Part shown: piece after piece, positions 27,791 through 37,474 of the stretch
Layout: each line of letters begins with the position of its first letter
Numbering within the stretch: the stretch's first letter is position 1
Program-made: the position numbers and the translations under genes
NCBI RefSeq assembly: GCF_913773725.1
Contig: NZ_CAJYGK010000061.1
Span: 30,904-94,903 of the forward strand
Direction of reading: 5' to 3'
Length of the DNA stretch: 64,000 nt
From: an uncultured Aquabacterium sp.
GTDB lineage: Bacteria > Pseudomonadota > Gammaproteobacteria > Burkholderiales > Burkholderiaceae_C
The notes under the pieces: model-generated
Seen by the model: only the letters and a program-made list of their open reading frames with translations
Databases searched by the model: none
What the model was told of the DNA's origin: nothing

Positions 27791-29494
27791 TCAGGCGGCC
27801 TTCTTCTCGTCGCGCAGTTCGCGGCGCAGGATCTTGCCCACGTTGGTCTTGGGCAGATCGGTGCGGAACTCGATGTGCTTCGGGCACTTGTAGCCGGTCA
27901 GCTGCTCGTGGCAGTAGGCCTTGAGCTGCTCTTCCGTCAGCGTGGTGTCCTTGCGGACCACGAACAGCTTCACCGCCTCGCCCGACTTGCTGTCCGGCAC
28001 GCCCACGGCCGCGCACTCCAGCACGCCGGGGTGCAGGTTCACCACCTGCTCCACTTCGTTGGGGTACACGTTGAAGCCCGACACCAGGATCATGTCCTTC
28101 TTGCGGTCCACGATCTTCACCAGGCCGGTCTCGTCCATCACACCGATGTCTCCGGTGCGGAAGAAGCCGTCGGCCGTCATGACTTTGGCGGTCTCATCCG
28201 GACGGTTCCAGTAGCCGGCCATCACCTGCGGGCCGCGGATCGCGATCTCGCCGATGCCGCCGATGGGCAGGTGGTTGCCGTCGTCATCCAGGATGGCGAC
28301 ATCGGTCGACGGGATGGGCAAGCCGATCGCGCCATTGAAGCCCTTGTTGTCCAGGCGGTTCACGGTGGCCACGGGCGAGGTCTCCGACAAGCCATAGCCT
28401 TCCACGATGGGGCAGCCGGTGAGCTTCTGCCACTTCTCGGCCGTGGCCTGCTGCACGGCCATGCCACCGCCGTTGGACACCTTCAGGCCCGAGAAGTCGA
28501 GCTTGGCGAACTCGGGGTCGTTGGCCAGCGCGTTGTACAGCGTATTGACCGCCGGGAACTGGTTGACGCGGTAGTTCTTCAGCGTCTTCACGAAACCCGG
28601 GATGTCGCGCGGGTTGGCGATCAGGATGTTCATGCTGCCCATGCGCGCGCCCATCATGTAGCAGGCCGTCAGGGCGAAGATGTGGTACAGCGGCAGCGCA
28701 CACACGGCCACCAGCGGCTCGTTGCCCAGCTTGCCCAGCTCGGGCTTGAACCAGGCTTCGCACTGCAGGATGTTGGCCACGATGTTGCGATGAATCAGCG
28801 TCGCCCCCTTCGAGACACCGGTCGTGCCGCCGGTGTACTGCAGGAAGGCGATGTCGTCGGGCTTGAGCGCCGGACGGGTGTACTTGGCCGAACGGCCCTG
28901 CGCCAGCGCCTGCTTGAACGACACAACCTTGATGCCGCCGCTGTTGGGCAGGCTGTAGGCGGGCACCATCTTCTTGACGTGGCGGACCACGAAGTTCACC
29001 AGCGGCCCCTTCAGCCCAGGCAGCATGTCTCCCATCGAGGCCACGACGATGTGCTTGATCGGGGTGCGCTTGACGACTTCCTGCAGCGTCGTCGCGAAGT
29101 TCTCCAGGATCACGATGGCTTCCGCGCCGGAATCCTTCAGCTGATGCTCGAGCTCACGCGGCGTGTACAGCGGATTCACGTTGACCACGACGTAGCCGGC
29201 GCGCAGCACCGCCGCGATCGCCACCACGTACTGCGGCACGTTGGGCATCATCAGGGCCACGCGAGCGCCTTTGGCCAGGCCCAGCGATTGCAGCCACGCC
29301 GCCATGGCGCGCGACATGTCGTCCACCTGTTCGTAGGTGTAATGCGCCCCCATGAAGGCCGCCATGTCGCGCCGGGCGAACTGCTTGAAAGACTGGTCGA
29401 GCAGGTCCACCAGCGAATCGTATTCCGCGGGGTTGATCTCGGCCGGCACGCCGGGTTCGTAATGGGCCAGCCAGGGCTTGGAGCTCGTCGTCAT
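27791..29494 (-). CDS. fadD: Long-chain fatty-acid-CoA ligase
   Basis: FadD activates long-chain fatty acids with ATP and CoA for beta-oxidation or lipid synthesis, at the inner membrane face. The 567-residue protein has the AMP-binding P-loop YTGGTTGVSKGATL, the GYGLSETSP motif, RTGDIG and the C-terminal VSGFNVYPNEVE with the catalytic Lys near the end (TNVGKILRREL). The ATG at 29494 is preferred to an in-frame start at 29524 because AGGA lies seven bases before it. It is divergent from the Tat-protein/GMC oxidoreductase pair, and a functional link to that oxidoreductase through fatty alcohols is possible. Confidence 0.95.
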   Translation of the reverse strand: MTTSSKPWLAHYEPGVPAEINPAEYDSLVDLLDQSFKQFARRDMAAFMGAHYTYEQVDDMSRAMAAWLQSLGLAKGARVALMMPNVPQYVVAIAAVLRAGYVVVNVNPLYTPRELEHQLKDSGAEAIVILENFATTLQEVVKRTPIKHIVVASMGDMLPGLKGPLVNFVVRHVKKMVPAYSLPNSGGIKVVSFKQALAQGRSAKYTRPALKPDDIAFLQYTGGTTGVSKGATLIHRNIVANILQCEAWFKPELGKLGNEPLVAVCALPLYHIFALTACYMMGARMGSMNILIANPRDIPGFVKTLKNYRVNQFPAVNTLYNALANDPEFAKLDFSGLKVSNGGGMAVQQATAEKWQKLTGCPIVEGYGLSETSPVATVNRLDNKGFNGAIGLPIPSTDVAILDDDGNHLPIGGIGEIAIRGPQVMAGYWNRPDETAKVMTADGFFRTGDIGVMDETGLVKIVDRKKDMILVSGFNVYPNEVEQVVNLHPGVLECAAVGVPDSKSGEAVKLFVVRKDTTLTEEQLKAYCHEQLTGYKCPKHIEFRTDLPKTNVGKILRRELRDEKKAA

Positions 29495-29590
29495 CGGGTC
29501 ATCCTCGTCTCTTCGGTCAGTCATTCACGCATGGTCCCACCCGGGGGTGCACCACACGACAATCCTGCATGCATTCTGCAACATGTGCAG

Positions 29591-29631
29591 CCAGGGGTAA
29601 TCCCTAGTACCAGTCAGATACCAGCCCCTGG
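29591..29631. repeat. Inverted repeats in the fadD/GMC divergent promoter region
   Basis: CCAGGGG (29591-29597) and CCCCTGG (29625-29631) form an inverted repeat with a 27-base spacer. Inside the first arm, AGGG-GTAAT-CCCT (29593-29605) is a smaller dyad. Such symmetry suggests an operator for a dimeric regulator; none is identified. The rest of the 29495-29768 gap shows no convincing promoter. Confidence 0.45.
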
Positions 29632-29768
29632 TTGACAGCGTATTGGACATTCATGTGGGGGTCACCCGTGTTAACCGGGACAGACACACATCACACGGAA
29701 AGGCACAATAGCATCAATGTGACTATAAGCGTTTCCCGTTTGACCCTCATTCGGACGCCCTGCAGATC

Positions 29769-30305
29769 ATGGTTGACCGTGCGATAGACCACCCGCTGAC
29801 CCCTCGTCGCCGCTGGTTCCTGAAGACCGCCCTGGCCATTGGCGCCGTGGGCGCCACCCTCGGGGGTGTCGTCTACTGGCATCGCGGCATGCGCGAGGGC
29901 CGCCTGACGCCTCACGGCCGCGCGGTATTCCGAGCGCTGGCCATCGGCTTTGTCGGGCCGATGCTGCCCTCGGACCCTGACCAGCGCGAGGCCGCGCTGC
30001 AACGCCATGTCGATGGCATCGAGCCCTTTCTCAACAACCTTCCCCAGGTCCTGCAGGTCCAGGTCAACAGCATCGTGGGCCTGCTGGCCAACGGGCTCAC
30101 GCGCCGCATGCTGACCGGTCTGGATACCGACTGGGACCATGCCACGCCGGAGCAGCTCGACGCCGCATTTGACAACATGCGGCTTCACCCCCTCCCCAGC
30201 AACCGGCTCACCTACCAGGTCGTGCGCTCTGTCACCTGCATGACATTCTTTGCCAACCGCGAGCACTGGACCCTGACCGGCTACCCCGGCCCCACCGAAC
30301 TATGA
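29769..30305 (+). CDS. Tat-signal small subunit-like protein of a GMC dehydrogenase
   Basis: This is a 178-residue protein with a twin-arginine-type signal (RRRWFLKTALAIGAVGATLG, residues 13-32). The rest resembles the small subunit (gluconate 2-dehydrogenase subunit 3-like) that accompanies membrane-bound GMC dehydrogenases. It overlaps the GMC gene by four bases (ATGA), so the two products are probably made together. In known systems the small subunit carries the flavoprotein through the Tat system. Whether it is needed here is inferred from the arrangement. Confidence 0.75.
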   Translation: MVDRAIDHPLTPRRRWFLKTALAIGAVGATLGGVVYWHRGMREGRLTPHGRAVFRALAIGFVGPMLPSDPDQREAALQRHVDGIEPFLNNLPQVLQVQVNSIVGLLANGLTRRMLTGLDTDWDHATPEQLDAAFDNMRLHPLPSNRLTYQVVRSVTCMTFFANREHWTLTGYPGPTEL

Positions 30306-31912
30306 GCAAACTCCCAGACCCCTTCCGCGAAGGCCTTGCGCGAGGCTGGAAAGCGATCCATGGCGAAGCCGGCCTGCCCGATCGCGTCGAGTGTGATGTC
30401 GCCATCGTGGGCAGCGGCGCCGGCGCCGGCGTCACGGCTGAACTGCTGGTCAAGGCGGGCCTCGATGTGGTGCTCATCGAAGAAGGCCCGCTGCGCACCA
30501 GCAGCGACTTCAACCAGCGCGAATCCGAGGCCTATGCCGCGCTCTACCAGGACGGCGCCGGCCGCCGCACCGCCGATGGCGCCCTGACCATCCTGCAGGG
30601 CCGCTGCGTGGGCGGCACCACAGTCATCAACTGGACCAGCTCCTTCCGAACGCCAGCTCAGACCCTGGCGTACTGGCAGCGCGAGTTCGAGCTCAAGGAC
30701 TTCACCGAGGCCGCGATGGCGCCGTGGTTCGCCCAGGCCGAGGCCCGGCTGAACATGGCGCGCTGGGAAGTACCGGCGAACGCGAACAACGAGGTGCTGC
30801 GCACGGGCGCACGCAAGCTCGGCATCCAGGCCGACGTCATCCCCCGCAATGTCAAGGGCTGCTGGAACCTCGGCTCGTGCGGCATGGGCTGCCCGACCAA
30901 TGCCAAGCAGTCGATGCTGGTGACCACGCTGCCCGTTGCACTCGAGGGAGGTGCGCGGCTGTTCCATCAGACGCGGGCAGAGGCTTTCGAGATCGAGAAC
31001 GGCGAGGTCAAGGCCCTGCTGTGCGCCCCCATTCGCATCAACGGACAGAAAGTGTCCGACCGGCTCATGCGGGTCACAGCCCGGCATTACGTGGTGGCGG
31101 GCGGCGCGATCAACTCACCGGCGCTGCTCAAGCGCTCCAAGGCCCCCGACCCCCATGGTCTGCTCGGCACGCGGACCTTTCTGCATCCGGTGGCCTTCTC
31201 GTCGGCCGTGTTCGACCACAAGATCGAAGGCTGGGCCGGCGCCCCGCAGTCGATCTACTCGGACCATTTCGTTCACGACGTACCACTCGACGGGCCCATC
31301 GGCTACAAGCTCGAAGCCACGCCCATGCACCCGGGCCTGACCTCCATCCTGCTGGGCGGCCACGGCAAAGACCTGGCCGAGCGCTTCGCACAGTATCCTC
31401 ACACCCAGATGATGCTGGCGCTGCTGCGAGACGGCTTCCACCCGGAATCGCAGGGTGGCACGGTGTACCTGAACCTCGACGGCTCACCTTTGCTGCACTA
31501 CCCGTTGAACGACTACGTACTGGAAGGCTTCCGCCAGGCCCTGCTGAGCATGGCGGAGGTGCAGTTCGCCGCCGGCGCCCGCAAGGTGCTGCCGCTGCAC
31601 GAACAGGGGCAACACTATGAGAGCTGGGCGCAGGCTCGCCAGGCGATCCTCGGCTTCGACATGAAGCCCTACCTGGTCGGGGGCGGCAGCGCCCACGTGA
31701 TGGGGGGATGCCGGATGGGCGGCAATGAGCGGCTGGGCGTCGTACGCCCTGATGGGGTGCACTGGCAGGTCCAGAACCTCTCCGTGCACGACGGCTCACT
31801 CTTTCCGACCAGCATCGGCGCCAACCCGCAGCTCTCGATCTACGGCACGGTCAACCGCATGGCCACGCAGCTGGCCAAGCGCCTCAGCGGCAAAGCGGTG
31901 TCGCTCGCCTGA
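30302..31912 (+). CDS. GMC-family FAD oxidoreductase (alcohol oxidase-like)
   Basis: This is a 536-residue flavoprotein of the glucose-methanol-choline family. The FAD Rossmann motif is VAIVGSGAGAGVTAELLV (near residue 30), the second GMC signature is around LQGRCVGGTTVINWT, and the C-terminal part has GGGSAHVMGGCRMG and SIGANPQLSIYGTVNRMA with the catalytic His/Asn region. A Cys cluster (CWNLGSCGMGCP) resembles that of long-chain fatty alcohol oxidases. It has no signal of its own and probably relies on the Tat-tagged partner upstream. With fadD divergently adjacent, oxidation of long-chain alcohols is a reasonable guess; the substrate is unproven. Confidence 0.88.
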   Translation: MSKLPDPFREGLARGWKAIHGEAGLPDRVECDVAIVGSGAGAGVTAELLVKAGLDVVLIEEGPLRTSSDFNQRESEAYAALYQDGAGRRTADGALTILQGRCVGGTTVINWTSSFRTPAQTLAYWQREFELKDFTEAAMAPWFAQAEARLNMARWEVPANANNEVLRTGARKLGIQADVIPRNVKGCWNLGSCGMGCPTNAKQSMLVTTLPVALEGGARLFHQTRAEAFEIENGEVKALLCAPIRINGQKVSDRLMRVTARHYVVAGGAINSPALLKRSKAPDPHGLLGTRTFLHPVAFSSAVFDHKIEGWAGAPQSIYSDHFVHDVPLDGPIGYKLEATPMHPGLTSILLGGHGKDLAERFAQYPHTQMMLALLRDGFHPESQGGTVYLNLDGSPLLHYPLNDYVLEGFRQALLSMAEVQFAAGARKVLPLHEQGQHYESWAQARQAILGFDMKPYLVGGGSAHVMGGCRMGGNERLGVVRPDGVHWQVQNLSVHDGSLFPTSIGANPQLSIYGTVNRMATQLAKRLSGKAVSLA

Positions 31913-31937
31913 TCCGAGGCCACGCGGCGCACCAAAA

Positions 31938-31965
31938 ACAAAACCCCGCCAAGGCGGGGTTTTGT
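31938..31965. terminator. Bidirectional terminator between GMC gene and ompA
   Basis: ACAAAACCCCGCC (31938-31950) and GGCGGGGTTTTGT (31953-31965) form a perfect 13-base-pair stem with A and T runs on opposite sides, so it works in both directions. Confidence 0.92.
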
Positions 31966-31974
31966 CGTCGCGGT

Positions 31975-31998
31975 GTCAGGCCAGATAACCGGCCTGAC
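31975..31998 (-). terminator. Additional hairpin downstream of ompA
   Basis: GTCAGGCC (31975-31982) pairs with GGCCTGAC (31991-31998) with an eight-base loop. It lies just after the ompA stop on the minus strand, before the main terminator. It may stabilise the mRNA 3' end. Confidence 0.55.
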
Positions 31999-32006
31999 GC
32001 CATCGA

Positions 32007-32663
32007 TCACTTGTTGCGGGTGCCGACCACTTCGATTTCCACGCGGCGGTTCTTGGCGCGGCCTTCGGCGGTCTTGTTGTCGGCGACGGGCTGCTTCTCG
32101 CCCTTGCCTTCGGTGTAGACGCGAGCAGCGTCGATGCCCTTGCCGGTCAGATAGGTCTTGACGGCTTCCGAACGACGGATCGACAGCTTCTGGTTGTAAG
32201 CGTCCGAACCCACCGAGTCGGTGTGACCCACGGCGATGATGACTTCCAGGTTCAGGTCCTTGACCTTGTCAGCCAGGTCGTCCAGCTTGGCCTTGCCTTC
32301 GGGCTTCAGCACAGCCTTGTCGAAGTCGAAGAAGGCGTCGGCAGCGAAGCTGACCTTCTCGGTGGCAGGGGCTGCGACCACAGGAGCGGGAGCCGGAGCG
32401 GGTGCAGGAGCCGGAGCGGCAGCGGGGGCAGGAGCCGGGGCCGGAGCGGGAGCCGGGGCCGGAGCAGGCACGCCGTCGCAACCCTGAACGCCCGTCTGCG
32501 GGGTCCAGAAGTTGTCACGCCAGCAGTATTCGTTGGTGCCGTTCTTCCAGACGGTGCCATCCGTGCCACGCCAGTTGTCGACGGTGGACTGGGTCTGGGC
32601 AATGGCACCACCAGCCAGTGCAACGGTGGCAAACAGCGCGGCAACTTTATTGAGTTTGTTCAT
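32007..32663 (-). CDS. ompA: OmpA-family protein with Ala-Pro linker
   Basis: This is a 218-residue exported protein: a signal peptide (to about residue 22, GGAIAQ), a short Trp/Cys-containing segment (NEYCWRDNFW to GCDG), an Ala-Pro repeat linker (about 67-97) and a C-terminal OmpA peptidoglycan-binding domain (FFDFDKAVLKPEGKAKLDDL; HTDSVGSDAYNQKLSIRRSE). There is no eight-strand beta-barrel of the enteric OmpA type, so it is a small envelope-anchoring relative. The start has GAGGA in front. It is divergent from gyrA, the usual betaproteobacterial arrangement. Confidence 0.9.
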   Translation of the reverse strand: MNKLNKVAALFATVALAGGAIAQTQSTVDNWRGTDGTVWKNGTNEYCWRDNFWTPQTGVQGCDGVPAPAPAPAPAPAPAPAAAPAPAPAPAPAPVVAAPATEKVSFAADAFFDFDKAVLKPEGKAKLDDLADKVKDLNLEVIIAVGHTDSVGSDAYNQKLSIRRSEAVKTYLTGKGIDAARVYTEGKGEKQPVADNKTAEGRAKNRRVEIEVVGTRNK

Positions 32664-32987
32664 TCTGAATCCTCACGTGTAAGACGCAGCATTGGACTGC
32701 GAAGCGCCCTGCCTGGGCAATTAGCCAAAAAGCTAACCAGAAAAGGGGTTAACCCTTGGAGGGGTCTGACGCGAACCATTGTGCCATAGAGGTCTTGGCG
32801 CTCAATGGAGCGGCCATGCTGCACGAAGGCCGGCGCTTACTTGTTGCGCGAGGGCGACAACCCAGGCCAATTACAATGGCTTGTTTGCCCTGTCCTCCTC
32901 TGACACACGGGGTGGCGGGGCCATGGAAGCCCGTGCCGGGCCGGCACCTTACGCCAGGCCCGTCCCTTCTCCCCCGATCGAGTCCGC
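32664..32987. other. Intergenic region between divergent ompA and gyrA
   Basis: This 324-base gap must hold both promoters. A small hairpin TTAGC-CAAAAA-GCTAA (32721-32736) and the palindrome GGGTTAACCC (32746-32755) lie on the ompA side. A -10-like TACAAT (32872-32877) precedes gyrA, but no -35 element stands at the right distance. No gene is visible. Confidence 0.6.
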
Positions 32988-35618
32988 ATGACGCCATTCG
33001 CCAAGGAAACCCTGCCCATCAGCCTCGAAGAGGAGATGCGGCGCTCGTACCTCGATTACGCGATGAGCGTGATCGTGGGTCGCGCCCTGCCCGATGCCCG
33101 TGATGGCCTCAAGCCCGTGCACCGTCGCGTCCTGTTCGCGATGCACGAGCTCAACAACGACTGGAACCGCCCTTACAAGAAGTCCGCCCGTATCGTCGGC
33201 GACGTGATCGGCAAGTACCACCCGCACGGCGACTCGGCGGTGTACGACACCATCGTCCGGATGGCGCAGGACTTCTCGCTGCGCCACATGCTGGTCGACG
33301 GCCAGGGCAACTTCGGCTCCATCGACGGCGACAACGCCGCGGCCATGCGGTACACGGAAATCCGCCTGGCCAAGATCGCCCACGAGATGCTGGCCGACAT
33401 CGACAAGGAAACCGTCGATTTCGGCCCCAACTACGATGGCTCGGAAAAAGAGCCGCTGGTGCTGCCCACCCGCCTGCCCAACCTGCTGGTCAACGGCTCG
33501 GCCGGCATCGCGGTGGGCATGGCCACCAACATCCCACCGCACAACCTCAACGAGGTCGTCGACGCCTGCCTGCACGCGTTGAAGAACCCCGAGTGCTCGG
33601 TCGATGAACTCATGGAGATCATCCCGGCACCGGACTTCCCCACCGCCGGCATCATCTATGGCCTCAGCGGCGTGCGCGAGGGCTACCGCACCGGTCGCGG
33701 CCGCGTGGTCATGCGCGCGCGCTGCCACTTCGAAGACATCGGCAAGGGCGACCGCCAGGCGATCATCGTCGACGAGATCCCCTACCAGGTGAACAAGAAG
33801 AACCTGCTCGAGCGCATCGCCGAGCTGGTCAACGACAAGAAGATCGAAGGCATCAGCCACATCCAGGACGAGTCCGACAAGTCCGGCATGCGGGTGGTGA
33901 TCGAGCTCAAGCGCGGCGAAGTGCCCGAGGTGGTGCTCAACAACCTGTACAAGCAAACGCAGCTGCAGGACACCTTCGGCATCAACATGGTGGCGCTGAT
34001 CGACGGTCAGCCCAAGCTGTGCAACCTCAAGGACCTGGTCACCGTCTTCCTGGAGCACCGCCGCGAGGTGGTGACCCGCCGCACGGTGTACGAACTGCGC
34101 AAGGCGCGCGAGCGCGGCCACGTGCTCGAAGGCCTGGCGGTGGCGCTGGCCAACATCGACGAGTTCATCGAGACCATCAAGACCTCGCCGACGCCGCCCG
34201 TGGCCAAGCAGGCCCTGATGAGCAAGAGCTGGGATTCGTCGCTGGTGCGCGAGATGCTGTCCCGCGTCGAAGGCGACGCCCGGCAGTACCGCCCGGAGAG
34301 CCTGTCACCCAGCTATGGCATGCAGCCCGATGGCTTGTACCGCCTGAGCGAAGACCAGGCGGGCGAGATCCTGCAGATGCGCCTGCAGCGCCTGACCGGC
34401 CTGGAGCAGGACAAGATCATCGGCGAGTACAAGGATGTCATGGCCCAGATCGCCGATCTGCTGGACATCCTCGCCAAGCCCGAGCGCGTCTCCAGCATCA
34501 TCGGCGACGAGCTCACGGCCATCCGCACCGAATTCGGTCAGACCAAGCTCGGCGCCCGCCGCTCCACGATCGAGCACAACGCGCAGGAGCTGGGCACCGA
34601 AGACCTGATCACGCCCACCGACATGGTGGTCACGCTCAGCCACACCGGCTACATCAAGAGCCAGCCGCTCAGCGAGTACCGTGCGCAGAAGCGCGGAGGC
34701 CGCGGCAAGCAGGCCACCGCGACGAAGGAAGACGACTGGATCGACCAGCTCTTCATCGCCAACACGCACGACTACATCCTGTGCTTCAGCAACCGCGGCC
34801 GCGTGTATTGGCTCAAGGTCTGGGAAGTGCCGCAGGGCTCGCGCAACTCGCGTGGCAAGCCCATGGTCAACATGTTCCCGCTGGAGAAGGACGAGAAGAT
34901 CAACGTGGTGCTGCCGCTGACCGGCGAGTTCCGCAGCTTCCCCGAAGATCACTACGTGTTCATGGCCACCCGCCTGGGCACGGTGAAGAAGACGCCGCTG
35001 ACCGACTTCAGCAACCCGCGCAAGGCCGGCATCATCGCCGTGGGCCTGGACGAGGGCGACTACCTGGTGGGCGCGGCCCTCACCGACGGCAAGCACGATG
35101 TGATGCTGTTCAGTGACGGCGGCAAGGCCGTGCGCTTCGACGAAGAAGACGTGCGCCCCATGGGCCGCAGCGCCCGCGGCGTGCGCGGCATGATGCTGGA
35201 GGAAGGCCAGTCGGTCATCGCCATGCTCGTGGCCGAAGACGAAACGCAAAGCGTGCTGACCGCCACCGAGAACGGTTACGGCAAGCGCACCAGCATCGTC
35301 GAATACACCCGCCATGGCCGCGGCACCAAGGGCATGATCGCCATCCAGCAGTCCGAGCGCAACGGCAAGGTGGTCGCGGCCACCCTGGTGCGCACGGAAG
35401 ACGAGATCATGCTGATCACCGACAAGGGCGTGCTGGTGCGCACCCGCGTCAGCGAGATCCGCGAACTGGGCCGCGCCACCCAAGGGGTGACCCTGATCGC
35501 GCTGGATGAAGGTGCCAAGCTGATCGGCCTGCAGCGCATCGTCGAGAACGATGCGAACGCCGACGCCGATGCGGACGCCGGTGAAGCCGGCGACGACGGC
35601 GCCGGAACCGATCTGTGA
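32988..35618 (+). CDS. gyrA: DNA gyrase subunit A
   Basis: GyrA cuts and rejoins DNA in the gyrase tetramer that introduces negative supercoils. The 876-residue protein has the catalytic Tyr122 (MRYTEI). The quinolone region has Ser83 and Asp87 ([10 protein letters not shown]), the unmutated state in E. coli numbering. The C-terminal beta-pinwheel contains the GyrA-box-like QKRGGRGKQ. The tail is a short Asp/Ala repeat ([14 protein letters not shown]). It leads the row with the DUF2059 gene and serC. Confidence 0.98.
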   Translation: MTPFAKETLPISLEEEMRRSYLDYAMSVIVGRALPDARDGLKPVHRRVLFAMHELNNDWNRPYKKSARIVGDVIGKYHPHGDSAVYDTIVRMAQDFSLRHMLVDGQGNFGSIDGDNAAAMRYTEIRLAKIAHEMLADIDKETVDFGPNYDGSEKEPLVLPTRLPNLLVNGSAGIAVGMATNIPPHNLNEVVDACLHALKNPECSVDELMEIIPAPDFPTAGIIYGLSGVREGYRTGRGRVVMRARCHFEDIGKGDRQAIIVDEIPYQVNKKNLLERIAELVNDKKIEGISHIQDESDKSGMRVVIELKRGEVPEVVLNNLYKQTQLQDTFGINMVALIDGQPKLCNLKDLVTVFLEHRREVVTRRTVYELRKARERGHVLEGLAVALANIDEFIETIKTSPTPPVAKQALMSKSWDSSLVREMLSRVEGDARQYRPESLSPSYGMQPDGLYRLSEDQAGEILQMRLQRLTGLEQDKIIGEYKDVMAQIADLLDILAKPERVSSIIGDELTAIRTEFGQTKLGARRSTIEHNAQELGTEDLITPTDMVVTLSHTGYIKSQPLSEYRAQKRGGRGKQATATKEDDWIDQLFIANTHDYILCFSNRGRVYWLKVWEVPQGSRNSRGKPMVNMFPLEKDEKINVVLPLTGEFRSFPEDHYVFMATRLGTVKKTPLTDFSNPRKAGIIAVGLDEGDYLVGAALTDGKHDVMLFSDGGKAVRFDEEDVRPMGRSARGVRGMMLEEGQSVIAMLVAEDETQSVLTATENGYGKRTSIVEYTRHGRGTKGMIAIQQSERNGKVVAATLVRTEDEIMLITDKGVLVRTRVSEIRELGRATQGVTLIALDEGAKLIGLQRIVENDANADADADAGEAGDDGAGTDL

Positions 35619-35641
35619 TCGCACGACACCAAGCAAACCGC

Positions 35642-35662
35642 ACCCCGTTGCGCTGACGGGGT
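35642..35662 (+). terminator. Hairpin after gyrA
   Basis: ACCCCGT (35642-35648) pairs with ACGGGGT (35656-35662), followed by a pyrimidine-rich but not pure T stretch. A weak terminator between gyrA and the next gene is possible. Confidence 0.45.
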
Positions 35663-35694
35663 TCTCCTTCTCCTACGGACACCAAGGACCGAAC

Positions 35695-36309
35695 ATGAAG
35701 CTGACGAACACGGTATGGGCCACGGCCATCGCCTCTGCCCTGATGGCCACCAGCCTGGCCGCCCACGCCGAAAGCAAGAAGGAGCTGGTGCAGAAGCTGC
35801 TGACCATCCAGCAATCGGCCCTGGAAGGCACGGCCCGCGGCCTGGCTGAAAACCCCGCCCGCCAGCTGGCTGCAGCGGCGCAACCGGTGCTGGCCCAGGC
35901 CGTCCCGGAAGACAAGCGTGAAGCCACCGCCAAGCAGATCGATGCCGAGATCCGCAAGTACCTCGACACCGCCATGCCCGTGCTGCGCAACACGACGATC
36001 AAGCTAAGCCAGAGCGTGATCGGCCCGATGTTCGAAGAGCGCTTCACGGAAGACGAGCTCAAGCAGCTGGTCACCATGCTGGATTCGCCCGTGCTGAAGA
36101 AGTACCAGGGCCTGCTGCCCGAAATGAGCAACGCGCTGGTCGAGAAGGTGGTGCAGGAAGCCCGCCCGCAGGTCGACCCGAAACTGCAGGCAGCCCAGCA
36201 GAACATCCGCAAGATTCTGGACACCGCCACAGGCGGCAAGCTCAGCGGCGGCGGCCAGCCGGCCCAGCAGCCGGCCTCGGCCACCAAGCCGGCCCCGGCC
36301 AAGAAGTGA
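35695..36309 (+). CDS. Exported DUF2059-like protein
   Basis: This is a 204-residue protein with a signal peptide ([20 protein letters not shown], cut after AHA). A helical domain of DUF2059 type follows ([46 protein letters not shown]). The C-terminus is a Gly/Pro/Ala-rich tail. The function of this family is unknown; it is often found between gyrA and serC in betaproteobacteria. The longer frame upstream overlaps gyrA and is not used. Confidence 0.85.
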   Translation: MKLTNTVWATAIASALMATSLAAHAESKKELVQKLLTIQQSALEGTARGLAENPARQLAAAAQPVLAQAVPEDKREATAKQIDAEIRKYLDTAMPVLRNTTIKLSQSVIGPMFEERFTEDELKQLVTMLDSPVLKKYQGLLPEMSNALVEKVVQEARPQVDPKLQAAQQNIRKILDTATGGKLSGGGQPAQQPASATKPAPAKK

Positions 36310-36315
36310 CCCCCG

Positions 36316-36340
36316 ACCCGGCCCCGCGCCGGGTTTGTTC
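36316..36340 (+). terminator. Terminator after the DUF2059 gene
   Basis: ACCCGGC (36316-36322) pairs with GCCGGGT (36328-36334) around a five-base loop, followed by TTGTT. It lies 16 bases before serC and may attenuate read-through. Confidence 0.65.
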
Positions 36341-36355
36341 CCATCGGATAGCCTC

Positions 36356-37474
36356 ATGACGCGCCCCTTCAATTTCTCGGCTGGCCCGGCCACGCTGCCC
36401 GAAGACGTTCTCCAGCAAGCCGCCAGCGAGATGCTGGACTGGCACGGTTCGGGCATGGGCGTCATGGAGATGAGCCACCGCGGCAAGGAATTCATCTCGA
36501 TCGCACAGCAGGCCGAGGCCGACCTGCGCGAGATCCTGTCCGTGCCAGCGAACTACAAGATCCTGTTCATGCAGGGCGGTGCGCTGGCCGAGAACGCCCT
36601 CCTGCCGATGAACCTGTCGCGCGGCGGGCGCACCGACTACGTGATCACGGGCTCGTGGTCGCAGAAGTCGGCCAAGGAAGCGCGCAAGTACTGCGACGTC
36701 CACATCGCCGCCACGAACGAAGGCGACACGCACACGACCCTGCCGGCGTACGGCAGCTGGCAGCTGTCCAAGGACGCGGCCTATGTCCATGTGTGCAGCA
36801 ACGAGACGATCCACGGCGTGGAGATGCACGCGTTGCCCGACCTGAAGGCGCTCGGCTCGGACGCCCCGCTGGTGATCGACTGCTCGTCGCACCTCGCCTC
36901 GCGCCCGCTCGACTGGTCGCGTGTGGCCGTGGCCTATGGCGGCGCCCAGAAAAACATCGGCCCATCCGGCCTGACCCTGGTGATCATCCGCGACGACCTG
37001 CTGGGTCGCGCCCTGCCCATCACCCCGTCGGCATTCGACTACCAGACCGTGGCGAACAACGAGTCGATGTTCAACACGCCGCCGACGTACGCTTGGTACA
37101 TCGCCGGCCTGGTCTTCCAGTGGATCAAGCGCCAGCGTGAATCGACACCGGCCGGCGATCTGGTCGGTCTGGCGGCCATCGAGGCGCGCAATGTGGCCAA
37201 GGCCACGCTCCTGTACGACTACATCGACGCCTCCGGCTTCTACGTCAACAAGGTGGCGCGCGACTGCCGCTCGCGCATGAACATCCCCTTCTTCCTGCAC
37301 AACGAGGCGCTCAACGATGCCTTCCTGGCCGGCGCCAAGGAAGCGGGGCTGCTGCAGCTCAAGGGCCACAAGAGCGTGGGTGGCATGCGGGCCTCGATCT
37401 ACAACGCCATGCCGCTGGCCGGCGTGCAGGCCCTGGTGGACTACATGACCCACTTCGCGAAGACCCATGGTTGA
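36356..37474 (+). CDS. serC: Phosphoserine aminotransferase
   Basis: SerC converts 3-phosphohydroxypyruvate to phosphoserine and also acts in pyridoxal phosphate synthesis. The 372-residue protein starts [18 protein letters not shown], has [14 protein letters not shown] and MQGGA, and the PLP-binding Lys is in [12 protein letters not shown]. The ATG at 36356 gives the canonical N-terminus. Its 3' end overlaps pheA by eight bases, showing an operon. Confidence 0.97.
   Translation: MTRPFNFSAGPATLPEDVLQQAASEMLDWHGSGMGVMEMSHRGKEFISIAQQAEADLREILSVPANYKILFMQGGALAENALLPMNLSRGGRTDYVITGSWSQKSAKEARKYCDVHIAATNEGDTHTTLPAYGSWQLSKDAAYVHVCSNETIHGVEMHALPDLKALGSDAPLVIDCSSHLASRPLDWSRVAVAYGGAQKNIGPSGLTLVIIRDDLLGRALPITPSAFDYQTVANNESMFNTPPTYAWYIAGLVFQWIKRQRESTPAGDLVGLAAIEARNVAKATLLYDYIDASGFYVNKVARDCRSRMNIPFFLHNEALNDAFLAGAKEAGLLQLKGHKSVGGMRASIYNAMPLAGVQALVDYMTHFAKTHG

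Noticed and set aside
29632..29637. TTGACA as a -35 element before the Tat/GMC pair
   Set aside because: No -10-like hexamer at 16-19 bases downstream.
32345..32470. Tandem DNA repeat in the ompA gene as a possible satellite or CRISPR-like array
   Set aside because: It encodes the Ala-Pro linker typical of OmpA-type proteins; the units are short, in frame and imperfect, with no spacers.
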